A stretch of DNA of 64,000 nt from Arcobacter arenosus (GTDB lineage: Bacteria > Campylobacterota > Campylobacteria > Campylobacterales > Arcobacteraceae), in assembly GCF_005771535.1 (NCBI RefSeq), contig NZ_VANU01000003.1, positions 62,001-126,000 on the forward strand. The letters are read 5' to 3'. Positions 35,651 through 45,084 of the stretch are shown piece by piece. The translations under genes and the position numbers were made by a program. The stretch's first letter is position 1. Every line of letters starts with the position of its first letter. The notes under the pieces were generated by a model. That model was not told where the DNA came from. It was given only the letters and a program-made list of their open reading frames with translations, and made no database searches.

Positions 35651-36307
35651 ATGCCTTTAGAAAAATTAATTGAAGGAAATGCTTACTTTGTAGAAAAGAA
35701 ATATCCCCATATGGAAGAAGAACTTTTAAACTTAGTAAAATATGGACAACATCCAGAAGTGATGTTTATTGGTTGTAGTGATAGTAGGGTAACTCCAGAC
35801 CTAATGTTAAATACAAAACCTGGAGATATGTTTATTTTAAGAAATGTTGGAAATTTTGTTCCACCATTTAAACATGATGAAGATTTTCATGGAAGTGCAG
35901 CTGCAATTGAGTTTGCAATTGCAGTTTTAAAAGTAAAACATATTATAGTATGTGGTCATTCACACTGTGGAGCTTGCAAATCTTTATATCAAGAGATACC
36001 TGAGAACGGATCGTATGTTCACATAAAAACTTGGTTAAAACTTGGTCAAAAAGCAAAAGAAAGAACCCTAAAAAATAAACAATTCACAACTGAAGAAGAG
36101 ATGTATAGAGTAACAGAGAGAAACTCTATTAGACATCAACTTGATAATCTAATGACTTATCCAGATGTAGTAAAATTAGTAAATACTGGGAAACTTCAAA
36201 TCCATGGTTGGTATTATGATATAGCAACAGGTATTATTAATTTTTACGAAAAAGAAACAGATACATTCAAACCATTAAGTGAGTTTAACTATGAGCCAAC
36301 AAAATAA
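35651..36307 (+). CDS. Beta-class carbonic anhydrase
   Basis: 218 residues. Zinc ligands C42, H103 and C106 with the catalytic dyad D44-R46 (CSDSR, HSHCGAC). It interconverts CO2 and bicarbonate; cytoplasmic, no signal peptide. Directly follows the small secreted protein gene without spacing. Confidence 0.95.
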   Translation: MPLEKLIEGNAYFVEKKYPHMEEELLNLVKYGQHPEVMFIGCSDSRVTPDLMLNTKPGDMFILRNVGNFVPPFKHDEDFHGSAAAIEFAIAVLKVKHIIVCGHSHCGACKSLYQEIPENGSYVHIKTWLKLGQKAKERTLKNKQFTTEEEMYRVTERNSIRHQLDNLMTYPDVVKLVNTGKLQIHGWYYDIATGIINFYEKETDTFKPLSEFNYEPTK

Positions 36308-36620
36308 TATAGAAGTTAGAAAACTACCAAAGAAAACTGTAATTATTATAGTAATTATGAGTGTAATTTGTTTTTTAGGTTTTCTTTTTATAATGTTTAC
36401 GAAAAATTTAAAGATGGAAGAGGTTTTACATGACCTTGGACATAAAAACATTACAAATGTAAAAGTAATTAATAAATTAAGTGTAGAAGATAAAGAAACA
36501 AAAGTTAAAAGTACAGTTTACAAAGTTATGTTTCTAGATAAAGATTTAAATAAAGAGTGCATAGGTTTCGTTCATAGAAGTAACCATGGAAAATATAATG
36601 AAGATTTTGACTGTAAATAA
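36291..36620 (+). CDS. Single-pass membrane hypothetical protein
   Basis: 109 residues if it starts at the ATG at 36291 (MSQQNN); an upstream GTG at 36279 would add four. One membrane segment near residues 16-40 (IIVIMSVICFLGFLFIMF) and a C-terminal soluble part with two Cys (KECIGF, DFDCK). It overlaps the carbonic anhydrase gene by 17 bp, so the two are probably co-translated. No family recognised. Confidence 0.7.
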   Translation: MSQQNNIEVRKLPKKTVIIIVIMSVICFLGFLFIMFTKNLKMEEVLHDLGHKNITNVKVINKLSVEDKETKVKSTVYKVMFLDKDLNKECIGFVHRSNHGKYNEDFDCK

Positions 36621-36634
36621 AAGAAGAGAAATTT

Positions 36635-37696
36635 ATGAGTATTTTAGAAAAATTAAAAAATAAAGAAAGATTATCATACGAGGACGCAATAAAGCTTTAT
36701 GATTTAGAGCTTTTTGAACTAGCAGAAATTGCAAATGAAATTAGATTAGAAAAACATGGTAAAAAAACATATTTTAATATCAATAGACATATAAATCCAA
36801 CAAATATTTGCAAAGATGTATGTCAATTTTGTGCCTATAGTGCAAGTAGAAAAAACCCAAACCCTTATACAATGAGCCATGAACAAATTTTAGATATTGT
36901 TGAAAACTCAAAGAAAAATGATATTAAAGAGGTTCATATTGTTTCAGCACACAATCCTGATACTGGATTAGAGTGGTATCTAGATGTATTTAGAAAAATC
37001 AAAAATAAATTCCCTGATATTCATGTGAAGGCATTAACTGCTGCTGAGATTCATTTTTTAGCCCAAGAGTATAATTTAACATATGAACAAATTATTGAAA
37101 AAATGATTGAAAGCGGTGTTGATTCAATGCCAGGTGGTGGAGCAGAGATTTTTGATGAAAAGGTGAGAAAAAGAATTTGTGGAGGAAAAGTAACTTCACA
37201 GCAATGGCTTGATATTCATAAACTTTGGCATAAAAGTGGACATCAAAGTAATGCAACTATGCTTTTTGGACATGTTGAAAATAGAGAGCATAGAATTGAC
37301 CACATGTTAAGATTAAGAGATTTACAAGATGAAACAGGAGGATTTAATGCTTTTATTCCACTTGTTTATCAAAAAGAAAATAACTTTTTAAAAGTAAAAG
37401 ATTTTTTAACTGGTCAAGAGATTTTAAAAACTATGGCTATTTCTAGAATTTTACTTGATAATATTCCACATATTAAAGCTTATTGGGTAACCTCAACAAT
37501 CAAGCTTGCCCTATTAGCTCAAGAATTTGGTGCAAATGATTTAGATGGTACTATTGAGAGAGAATCAATTCAAAGTGCAGCAGGTGCAGCAAGTAAACAT
37601 GGTATGCCACTTAGTTCTTTTGTTGATTTAATCAAAAATACTGGATTTGATCCAGTTGAAAGAGATTCAGTTTATAATGAAGTAAAGGCTTGGTAA
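36635..37696 (+). CDS. mqnE: Aminofutalosine synthase
   Basis: 353 residues. A radical SAM enzyme with cluster cysteines C59, C63 and C66 (ICKDVCQFCAYSA). It joins SAM to a chorismate-derived enol in the futalosine route to menaquinone, which Campylobacterota use in place of the men pathway. SMPGGGAEIF and ATMLFGHVE are typical of the MqnE/MqnC group; the length and VSAHNPDTGLEWY fit MqnE. Confidence 0.95.
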   Translation: MSILEKLKNKERLSYEDAIKLYDLELFELAEIANEIRLEKHGKKTYFNINRHINPTNICKDVCQFCAYSASRKNPNPYTMSHEQILDIVENSKKNDIKEVHIVSAHNPDTGLEWYLDVFRKIKNKFPDIHVKALTAAEIHFLAQEYNLTYEQIIEKMIESGVDSMPGGGAEIFDEKVRKRICGGKVTSQQWLDIHKLWHKSGHQSNATMLFGHVENREHRIDHMLRLRDLQDETGGFNAFIPLVYQKENNFLKVKDFLTGQEILKTMAISRILLDNIPHIKAYWVTSTIKLALLAQEFGANDLDGTIERESIQSAAGAASKHGMPLSSFVDLIKNTGFDPVERDSVYNEVKAW

Positions 37697-37710
37697 TCCA
37701 AGTCTTTACT
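37681..37710. terminator. Bidirectional hairpin at mqnE end
   Basis: A 13-bp stem with one G-U pair (AGTAAAGGCTTGG / CCAAGTCTTTACT) and a TAAT loop contains the mqnE stop and touches the stop of the convergent receiver gene. The following U-tract is weak. Confidence 0.55.
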
Positions 37711-38986
37711 TAAAAATACCACCTTTTTTTACTCTTAATTCACCATTTTCTTTTTGTAAATTTGAAACTAAATCCTTAAGCTCGTTTATTCTTTTTTGAT
37801 TTTCAATCTCTTTTTCTATTAGATTTGAAACCTCATTATTTTTTGAATCATACATTGCTTGCATAGTTTTTAAATCATTTTCTAACTTTAAGTTTTTAGT
37901 TTTTAAGGCATTTAAAGATTTATACATATCATCAAATTGTTTTGACTTATCTTGTTTTGCCATTATATCCATTTTATTGTGTTGTAAATTACTACTTTCA
38001 TATGCTTCTAACTGCTTTAATAATGATTTTCTTTTATCTTCCGAAACTCTTGCTTTTTCTTCTAGTACACTAAAAGTTTTTTGAGTTTCAATTAATCTTT
38101 TATCTAGATTTTCTTTATCTGTTTTTAATTTTCCAATTGTTTTTTTATACTCAGTTAACTGCTCAATAAATCTTTTAAAGTTTTTTCTTTTCTCTTGTTC
38201 CTCTTCAGTTACTAAAAATCTAACAGCCATATATTCAATAATATTTTTTCTATTTATATCAAAAATCGGAAAAATTTTTGTATTTACAAAATATGTAGTT
38301 CCATCTTTTGTTAAGTTTTTATGGGTACCATTCCAAATTTTACCCTCTTTTATAGTAGTCCACATATCTTCAAAAAAAGATTTATTTACATCAGGGTGAC
38401 GAACAATATTATGAGAAGCACCAATTAACTCCTCTCTTGTATATCCTGAAACCTCGCAGAAACCATCATTTACAAAGGTGATTTTCCCTTTCAAATCAGT
38501 TTTTGAAACTAATGCCTCTTGGTTTATAATATCTAAGTAGTTGTCTAATTCTGACTTTTGAGCTTTAAATTTTTTCTCTAAATTTAGATTATTGCAGATT
38601 TTGTCTAATTTTTTAGTAATCTCTTCTAGGTCAATAGGTTTTAAAATATATTCAGTAACTTGTAAAGAGATAGCTTTTATAAGGTTTTCACTCTCATTTC
38701 TTGCTGTAATAAAAGCGCAAGGGATTTCATTATCAAACTCTCTGATTTTTTCAAGCATCTCAAGGCCATCCATTTTTGGCATATTAATATCACTTAAAAT
38801 TAAATCAAATTTTTTTCCACTAGTAAATGCTTCTTGAAATTTCAAAAAACCATCAAGTCCATTTTCACATAATTCAACTTCCTCAAATCTACGTCTAAGA
38901 AATTTCCCTAATTTTTGTCTAGCTAAATCTTCATCTTCTACAAATAAAACTTTTATATTTTCTTTTTCTAATTTAAATTCTTCCAT
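37706..38986 (-). CDS. Receiver-PAS protein with long coiled coil
   Basis: 426 residues. A receiver domain (phosphoacceptor D66 in SDINMPKMDG), a PAS domain (about 145-250; VSGYTREELIG) and ~160 residues of coiled coil to the end. There is no kinase, DNA-binding or cyclase domain, so output is probably through protein contacts. It overlaps the upstream OmpR-type regulator gene by 14 bp. Confidence 0.88.
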   Translation of the reverse strand: MEEFKLEKENIKVLFVEDEDLARQKLGKFLRRRFEEVELCENGLDGFLKFQEAFTSGKKFDLILSDINMPKMDGLEMLEKIREFDNEIPCAFITARNESENLIKAISLQVTEYILKPIDLEEITKKLDKICNNLNLEKKFKAQKSELDNYLDIINQEALVSKTDLKGKITFVNDGFCEVSGYTREELIGASHNIVRHPDVNKSFFEDMWTTIKEGKIWNGTHKNLTKDGTTYFVNTKIFPIFDINRKNIIEYMAVRFLVTEEEQEKRKNFKRFIEQLTEYKKTIGKLKTDKENLDKRLIETQKTFSVLEEKARVSEDKRKSLLKQLEAYESSNLQHNKMDIMAKQDKSKQFDDMYKSLNALKTKNLKLENDLKTMQAMYDSKNNEVSNLIEKEIENQKRINELKDLVSNLQKENGELRVKKGGIFK

Positions 38987-39713
38987 CTTTCATCCTTAGC
39001 TTGTATCCAAAGCCATACATATTTTCAATATTTAAATCTGGCATTTTAACCCTTAATCTTGAAATAAGATTTTTCAAATTTGCTATTGCAGATTCAAAAT
39101 CTTTTATCTCATCCCAAATAAAGTTAATAATATCATCTGTATTAACTACTCTATTAATATTTTTACACAAAATATCAATTAGTTGTAACTCTTTTTTTGT
39201 TAATTTAACTGTACTGTTATTTTTATATAAAACTTTTTCTTCAATATCCCATTCAAAACCATTTTCTAATAGTATAGAACTTTTCTCCCCTATTAAAAAA
39301 TTCTTTTTGTAGTTTTTATTCAAAACTTTTTCAATACTTTGAAGTAAAGGCTCCACATCAATAGGTTTTAGAATATAATCATTTATATCAAGTTTTACTA
39401 CATCTAATAACTGTTTAACATCAAGTTGAGCAGTTAAAAAGATAAAAGGCAAAAGTTCATCAATATGTCTTACATTTTTTAGTAAATCAACGCCATCCAT
39501 TATTGGCATATTAATATCACTAATCACCAAGTCAAAATTTTTACCTCTTAAATAGAAGTCTCTAATTATCATTAAAGCATCATCACCATTTTTTGCTACA
39601 ATAATATTATTATAAACTCTATTTAGAATCTTCAACAACTTAGCTTGAGTTTCATATTCATCTTCCACAAGAAGTATTCTTGCATTTTTTTTGTAACTTT
39701 CTATATTTTCCAT
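38973..39713 (-). CDS. OmpR-family response regulator
   Basis: 246 residues. A receiver with D66 (SDINMPIMDGVDLL) and conserved Lys in DYILKPIDVEP, then a winged helix (about 155-240; VKLTKKELQLIDILCKN, ENMYGFGYKL). Co-transcribed with the receiver-PAS gene. Target unknown; the sequence around shows no GCTA repeat. Confidence 0.92.
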   Translation of the reverse strand: MENIESYKKNARILLVEDEYETQAKLLKILNRVYNNIIVAKNGDDALMIIRDFYLRGKNFDLVISDINMPIMDGVDLLKNVRHIDELLPFIFLTAQLDVKQLLDVVKLDINDYILKPIDVEPLLQSIEKVLNKNYKKNFLIGEKSSILLENGFEWDIEEKVLYKNNSTVKLTKKELQLIDILCKNINRVVNTDDIINFIWDEIKDFESAIANLKNLISRLRVKMPDLNIENMYGFGYKLRMKDGRI

Positions 39714-39756
39714 AACCTAATTCTATTAATAAATCGTACTATAATGGTATCATAAA

Positions 39757-40440
39757 TCAGTAAATTTTATAATCATTAATTATATATCCTTGATTTGATA
39801 TATTTTTTATTATTTCATAGTATGATTTTTCTCTAATTTTATTAACAACATTTCTCATACTATAAATTGAACATTTTTTTCCTTCCCATACACTTTCTAT
39901 TATTTTTTCATAGGGAACAATTCTATTTTTATTTTCAAGTAAAACTTTTATAAAGTTAGTTTCAAGACTTGTTAAATTAACTTCTTTGTATTTAAAATAA
40001 AATCTATTTTTTCTCATACAAAAAGAATAATCATGATTAAAATATATCTTGCTATTTTTTTTCATTGTTATAGCAATGTAAATATCAATATATTCTAATT
40101 GTTCATTTTTCAAGATAATATTGTTTAAAGGGACATTATCAATATATTCTAATATTGAAAACTCTAAATCAGAAGAGATATAAATAATTGGTATATTAAA
40201 ATTCTTCAGTTTATCATTAAATAATGAACTATCAAGATATTGAATATCAAAATAATCAATATCAATAATAATCATATCATATAATAAAAAATCAGAATTA
40301 TAAATAGAATTATTAATATGAAAACTTTTTAATAATGGAGTAAGTTTTTCATTCATTCTATCTATTACCTTATTATCTTTTGTTAATAAAAGTACCCTCT
40401 TTGTATTTAAAAAATTAGCATTATAAATTTTTTTAGTCAT
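39757..40440 (-). CDS. Degenerate receiver with winged-helix DNA-binding domain
   Basis: 227 residues. The C-terminal winged helix is intact (VNLTSLETNFIKVLLENKNRIVPYEKI). The N-terminal receiver is degenerate: the acidic pair is missing (LLLTKDNK) and the Lys motif is not clear, although an Asp stays in IIIDIDY. It may act without phosphorylation. Very AT-rich and rich in Ile/Asn/Tyr. Confidence 0.8.
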   Translation of the reverse strand: MTKKIYNANFLNTKRVLLLTKDNKVIDRMNEKLTPLLKSFHINNSIYNSDFLLYDMIIIDIDYFDIQYLDSSLFNDKLKNFNIPIIYISSDLEFSILEYIDNVPLNNIILKNEQLEYIDIYIAITMKKNSKIYFNHDYSFCMRKNRFYFKYKEVNLTSLETNFIKVLLENKNRIVPYEKIIESVWEGKKCSIYSMRNVVNKIREKSYYEIIKNISNQGYIINDYKIY

Positions 40441-40613
40441 AAAAACTCCTAATTATTTTAGATTATTATAACAATAAAAGATATTTTAATAATATCTTTA
40501 GATATCTTAAAATAATACTTTTTTAATACCTTTATAAATTAAATCAATACAAAAATACAATGATACTATTAGAATACCCTTTTATTCTATAATTGCATTA
40601 TAAGGAGTATAAA

Positions 40614-42410
40614 ATGATTGAAAATAATTATTTAAAAAGTTTGAATATATTATATGTAGAAGATGAACCTACTACTGCAAAAAAATTTTCATCTATTTTA
40701 AAAAAAATATTCAATGAGGTTTTTTATGCTCCAAATGGAAAAGAAGCCCTTGATATTTTTTATAACAATAATATTAATATAGTTATAAGTGATATCAATA
40801 TGCCAATTTTAAATGGTTTAGAATTAGCAAAAGAGATTAGAAAAACAGATATAAATCTCCCTATAGTATTAATTTCTGCTAGAAATGAAAGTGATACACT
40901 TTTAGAAGCAATTGATTTAAATATTGATAGTTATATTTTAAAACCAATCTCTTTAGATGCTTTTATAGAAAAAATCAATTCTATAAGTAAAAAAATTGAA
41001 GCAAAAGAGAATCAAAAAATATTAGACCAATATAAACAAGTTATTGATGATGCTTCAATTGTAGTAAAATTTGATTTAGATGGGAAAATAACATATACAA
41101 ATAATCTATACTCAAAAGTAACTGGTTTTAATTTTGATGAAGTAAAAGATAAATATTTTAATTTTAATCAGCATATTGAAGAAAAATCAAGTGTATATTT
41201 AGAACTTTGGGAAAAATTAAGAGATAAAGAGCAATGGAAAGGTAGATTAAGAAACTACACAAAAGATAAAAATGAATATATTATTGACTCAATTATTATT
41301 CCAATAATAGATATTAACAACAATACTAAAGAGTATATTTCAATTTCAAATGATGTTACTGACCAAATTTCATTAAATAATCTTTTAAATATTGAAATAA
41401 AAAACTATAAAGATAATCTTACAAGTAAAAGCCATTTCTTAACAGAATATCAAAGGGGATTAAATGAAATTACCTCTATTGCAAAAACAGATAAAGACTT
41501 TAATATCATTACTATAAATACAAAATTTTTAAAAATTTTAGAATTACAAAGAAAAGAGTTAATAAACAGAAACTTTTTTAATTTTATTAATTTAGAAGAG
41601 AATAATTGTGTTGAATTTTTAGAAAATCTAAAGAACAAAAAAGCTTCTGAACAAATAATCATCTTTGATACAAAAAAAGAGAAAAAACATATTGATATTA
41701 ATATTTCACCAATTCTAGATTCTAATAAAAATATTATTGAATATTTAATTGCTGCAAATGATTTAACTTCAAGTATAAATTTACAACATGAGATTGAACT
41801 TACACAAAAAGATGTAATTTTAACCTTAGGAGAAATAGGTGAACAAAGAAGCAATGAAACAGGGAATCATGTAAAAAGAGTTTCAAAATACTCATATCTT
41901 TTAGCAAAAAAACTAGGATTTACTGAAGAGGAAGCAAACTTAATACAATTGGCAGCACCTATGCATGATATAGGGAAAATAGGTATTCCTGATTCGATTT
42001 TACATAAAAAAGGGAAACTAACTAAAGAGGAGTTTGCGATTATGAAAACCCATACAACAATTGGGTTTGATATGTTAAAAAACTCTAAAAGAAAGATTAT
42101 GAAAGCAGCTGCAATTATTTCCCATGAACACCATGAAAAATGGGATGGGAGTGGATACCCTAGAGGTTTAGCAGGGGAAGAGATTCATATATATGGAAGA
42201 ATTTTATCAGTTGTTGATACCTTTGATGCTTTAGGGAGTGAAAGATGTTACAAAAAAGCTTGGGAATTAGATGATATTATAGAGTATTTAAAAGAAAAAG
42301 CAGGAAAAGATTTTGACCCAAAAGTTGTAGATATCTTATTAAATAATATTGATGAATTTTTAGAAATAAAAGAAGAACTTACTTTTGAAGTTCAAGGAGA
42401 AGTGGCATGA
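40614..42410 (+). CDS. Receiver-PAS-PAS HD-GYP cyclic-di-GMP phosphodiesterase
   Basis: 598 residues from the ATG at 40614, six bases after AAGGAG; a TTG at 40593 in the same frame would place the ribosome site inside the gene. A receiver (D60 in SDINMPILNG), two PAS-like domains (~135-260 and ~285-385) and an HD-GYP domain with HDIGKIGIPD and HHEKWDGSGYPRGL. The intact HD and GYP motifs predict active c-di-GMP hydrolysis. First gene of a signalling operon with FIST and kinase genes. Confidence 0.93.
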   Translation: MIENNYLKSLNILYVEDEPTTAKKFSSILKKIFNEVFYAPNGKEALDIFYNNNINIVISDINMPILNGLELAKEIRKTDINLPIVLISARNESDTLLEAIDLNIDSYILKPISLDAFIEKINSISKKIEAKENQKILDQYKQVIDDASIVVKFDLDGKITYTNNLYSKVTGFNFDEVKDKYFNFNQHIEEKSSVYLELWEKLRDKEQWKGRLRNYTKDKNEYIIDSIIIPIIDINNNTKEYISISNDVTDQISLNNLLNIEIKNYKDNLTSKSHFLTEYQRGLNEITSIAKTDKDFNIITINTKFLKILELQRKELINRNFFNFINLEENNCVEFLENLKNKKASEQIIIFDTKKEKKHIDINISPILDSNKNIIEYLIAANDLTSSINLQHEIELTQKDVILTLGEIGEQRSNETGNHVKRVSKYSYLLAKKLGFTEEEANLIQLAAPMHDIGKIGIPDSILHKKGKLTKEEFAIMKTHTTIGFDMLKNSKRKIMKAAAIISHEHHEKWDGSGYPRGLAGEEIHIYGRILSVVDTFDALGSERCYKKAWELDDIIEYLKEKAGKDFDPKVVDILLNNIDEFLEIKEELTFEVQGEVA

Positions 42411-43531
42411 AAAATATAAAACTATATAAAAGTCTAGAAGAGTTTATATCTTCTAATCAAAGTAGTAAAAAAGAGTATTATCTTCTTGTAGCTGAAAATT
42501 GTGAATTTGATTATAAAAAACTAAAAGAAACAAATATTTCATTTTATGGGGCAATTGTTACTCAAGTAATTTTTAATGACTCAAATTATGATAATGGTTT
42601 AATTTCCTGTGAACTTGAAGATGAAAAAATAAATTTAATTGAAGACCTAGAAAATCCACAATTAAAGGAAAAGGATTATAAAGATGCTAATTCATTAATG
42701 GTTTTATTAGATGGTCTAAGTTCAAATATAAGTACGTTTCTTGATTCACTATTTAATGTTTTACCTTTAAATGTTGAAATTTTAGGTGGAGGAGCGGGAA
42801 AACTTACACTAAAACAAGAGCCAGTAATATTTAGCAACAAAGGTATATATGAAAATGCTGCTTTAACTATCTCAAAAAAATCAAAACTGTTTATTGGTGT
42901 AGAAAATGGTTGGGAGTTTTTAGAAGGCCCTTTTATGGTAACCTCGTCAAATAAAAATATTTTAAAATCTCTTAATTTTATGGATGCCTTTGAGGTTTAT
43001 AAAAGTGTTGTAGAAGAAGATTCAGGACTTAAATTTAATAATGCCTTTGAAACCTATAAAAATGTTGTTGAAAAAGAATCAGGGAAACAAATTACAGAAG
43101 ATAATTTTTTCGATATAGCAAAATCATATCCCCTTGGAATTGTAAAATTTAATAAAGAGATAATTGTCCGTGATCCAATAGCAAAAGATGAAAAAGGGAA
43201 TATGATATTAGTTGGTGATTTAGAACAAAATTCAACTATTAATATTTTAAAAGGTAATAAAAAATCTTTAATTGCCTCATCAAATAATGCCATTAAAAAA
43301 GCACTAGAATCAAATACTGAAAAATTAGAAATTAAAAATGTAGTATTATTTGATTGTATTTCAAGATGTATTTTTTTAGAAGATGATTTCAAAAAAGAAC
43401 TTAATGAAATTAAAAAACAAGTTAATGATGAAACATTATTTGGGGCTTTAACTTTAGGGGAAATTGCAAATAATGGAAATGAATATATTAACTTTTATAA
43501 TAAAACTTGCGTAGTAGGTGTATTATGTTAG
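42407..43531 (+). CDS. FIST-domain sensory protein
   Basis: 374 residues covering FIST-N and FIST-C: ILGGGAGKLTL in the middle, a C-terminal ALTLGEIANNGNEYINFYNKTCVVGVL (split here by its conserved GEI and NKT elements). It has no output domain, unlike the FIST-kinase at the left end of the window. A 19-residue stretch is tandemly duplicated near residues 194-230. It overlaps the HD-GYP gene upstream and the kinase gene downstream, so it probably supplies ligand sensing to the neighbouring kinases. Confidence 0.88.
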   Translation: MKNIKLYKSLEEFISSNQSSKKEYYLLVAENCEFDYKKLKETNISFYGAIVTQVIFNDSNYDNGLISCELEDEKINLIEDLENPQLKEKDYKDANSLMVLLDGLSSNISTFLDSLFNVLPLNVEILGGGAGKLTLKQEPVIFSNKGIYENAALTISKKSKLFIGVENGWEFLEGPFMVTSSNKNILKSLNFMDAFEVYKSVVEEDSGLKFNNAFETYKNVVEKESGKQITEDNFFDIAKSYPLGIVKFNKEIIVRDPIAKDEKGNMILVGDLEQNSTINILKGNKKSLIASSNNAIKKALESNTEKLEIKNVVLFDCISRCIFLEDDFKKELNEIKKQVNDETLFGALTLGEIANNGNEYINFYNKTCVVGVLC

Positions 43532-45084
43532 TACAAAACCTCGCCATAACATACAAATGTTATAGTTCCATTGGAAACTCTTTAGACTTAAAAGAGATGA
43601 TGGATGAAACGTTAAAAACCTTTGTAAGTGAGACTTATGCTATTTTTGCTCAATACTGTATAAAAAACAAAGATGGCTTTTTAGAAAAACTCTCTTCATT
43701 TGGTAAGATTGACGATTTTAATCCAAATGATTATTCTCACTATGAAGATGAAATTAAATTAATAGTTGAAGAGAATAGAAAAATACTTATAATAAAACTT
43801 CATTTTGGTTCTTTATTTCTAGTTACAAAAAATATGGAAGTTCAATGTTCATTTTTTATCTCAATGTTTGAAAGTTTTTTACAAAAATTAAATATGAGTG
43901 TACAAGCTTGTTTAAATGTTGAAAAACTAAAAGAAACAAATAAACTTTTAAAAGAGCAAAAAAAAGCATTAAGGGAAGCAAATAAAGCAAAAGATGATTT
44001 CATGGCAAATATGAGTCATGAATTAAAAACACCCCTAAACTCAATTAATGTAATCTCATCGGTAATGAAAAAAAATAAAGATGGTTCATTAAATGAAAAA
44101 CAGATTAAAAATCTAGAAATTATAAATAGTTGTGGGAATTACCTTCTGACATTAATAAATGATGTCCTTGATATTTCTAAACTTGAAGCAGGAAGAATTA
44201 ATACAATTTTTACAAAAGTAATATTGAAACAAACCTTAACAGAAATTTATGAAATGTTTTTACCTCAGGCAAAAGAGAAAGGTGTAAAACTATTTTTTAA
44301 TTTTGATGATTCAATCAATCATATTTATAGTGATGACCATAAAATTAAACAAATAGTAAAAAACCTTTTAAGTAATGCCTTAAAATTTGTCGGAGATGGT
44401 TCAATTTATTTAGATGTAAAAGATGAAGATAAATATGTGACTATAAGTGTAAAAGACGAAGGTATTGGAATACCTAAAGAAAAACTTGAAAATATTTTTG
44501 ACAGATTTAAACAAGCAGATAATACTACAACCAGAAAATATGGTGGTACTGGACTAGGTTTAGCAATATGTAAAGAGTTACTTGACCTTTTAAAAGGTAC
44601 TATTTATGTAAAAAGTGAAGTTGATGTTGGGACAACTTTTTATGTAACTATTCCTAAAAATTTAGATAACTTAGAACATATGGATTTGTTAGATTTAAAT
44701 AATGACCATGATTTAAATAACTCAACTCTTCCTTTAAATATTGATAAGTCAACTGAAAATGAGATTAAAGAGAAAGTTATAGTTTATAATACAAATCCCT
44801 CAGAGTTTTTCAAAATGATAATTGACCTACAAAAAGATTTTGAGATAATTCAAGTTTTCAAAAAATATGAAATTCAAAAAGTAGCAAATAATGAGATTAA
44901 AAAAATTATTATTGATATAGATACAGTTGATAAAGATGAATTAAATGGTATTATTTTAGAATATAGTGAGAAACTGATTATTTTAACAGAAGATGAAAAT
45001 CTCAAATTTTCAAATGATATTGAAATAGATGTTGCTTTAAAAAATGAAATAAATTCTATAAATAAGAAAATAAAAGGAATATAA
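43525..45084 (+). CDS. Soluble histidine kinase with C-terminal pseudo-receiver
   Basis: 519 residues from the ATG at 43525, which overlaps the FIST stop by 7 bp; the frame also opens at a TTG at 43507. The N-terminal ~130 residues are an unrecognised input domain, then a coiled coil, H-box MSHELKTPLNS, and HATPase (NLLSNALKFV, GGTGLGLAI). The C-terminal ~100 residues look like a receiver that kept an Asp (IIIDIDT) but lost the acidic pair. No membrane segment. Confidence 0.88.
   Translation: MLVQNLAITYKCYSSIGNSLDLKEMMDETLKTFVSETYAIFAQYCIKNKDGFLEKLSSFGKIDDFNPNDYSHYEDEIKLIVEENRKILIIKLHFGSLFLVTKNMEVQCSFFISMFESFLQKLNMSVQACLNVEKLKETNKLLKEQKKALREANKAKDDFMANMSHELKTPLNSINVISSVMKKNKDGSLNEKQIKNLEIINSCGNYLLTLINDVLDISKLEAGRINTIFTKVILKQTLTEIYEMFLPQAKEKGVKLFFNFDDSINHIYSDDHKIKQIVKNLLSNALKFVGDGSIYLDVKDEDKYVTISVKDEGIGIPKEKLENIFDRFKQADNTTTRKYGGTGLGLAICKELLDLLKGTIYVKSEVDVGTTFYVTIPKNLDNLEHMDLLDLNNDHDLNNSTLPLNIDKSTENEIKEKVIVYNTNPSEFFKMIIDLQKDFEIIQVFKKYEIQKVANNEIKKIIIDIDTVDKDELNGIILEYSEKLIILTEDENLKFSNDIEIDVALKNEINSINKKIKGI

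Noticed and set aside
40441-40592. AT-rich inverted repeats between the two divergent signalling operons
   Set aside because: The repeat (AAAGATATT / AATATCTTT) is low complexity and expected by chance at this base composition.
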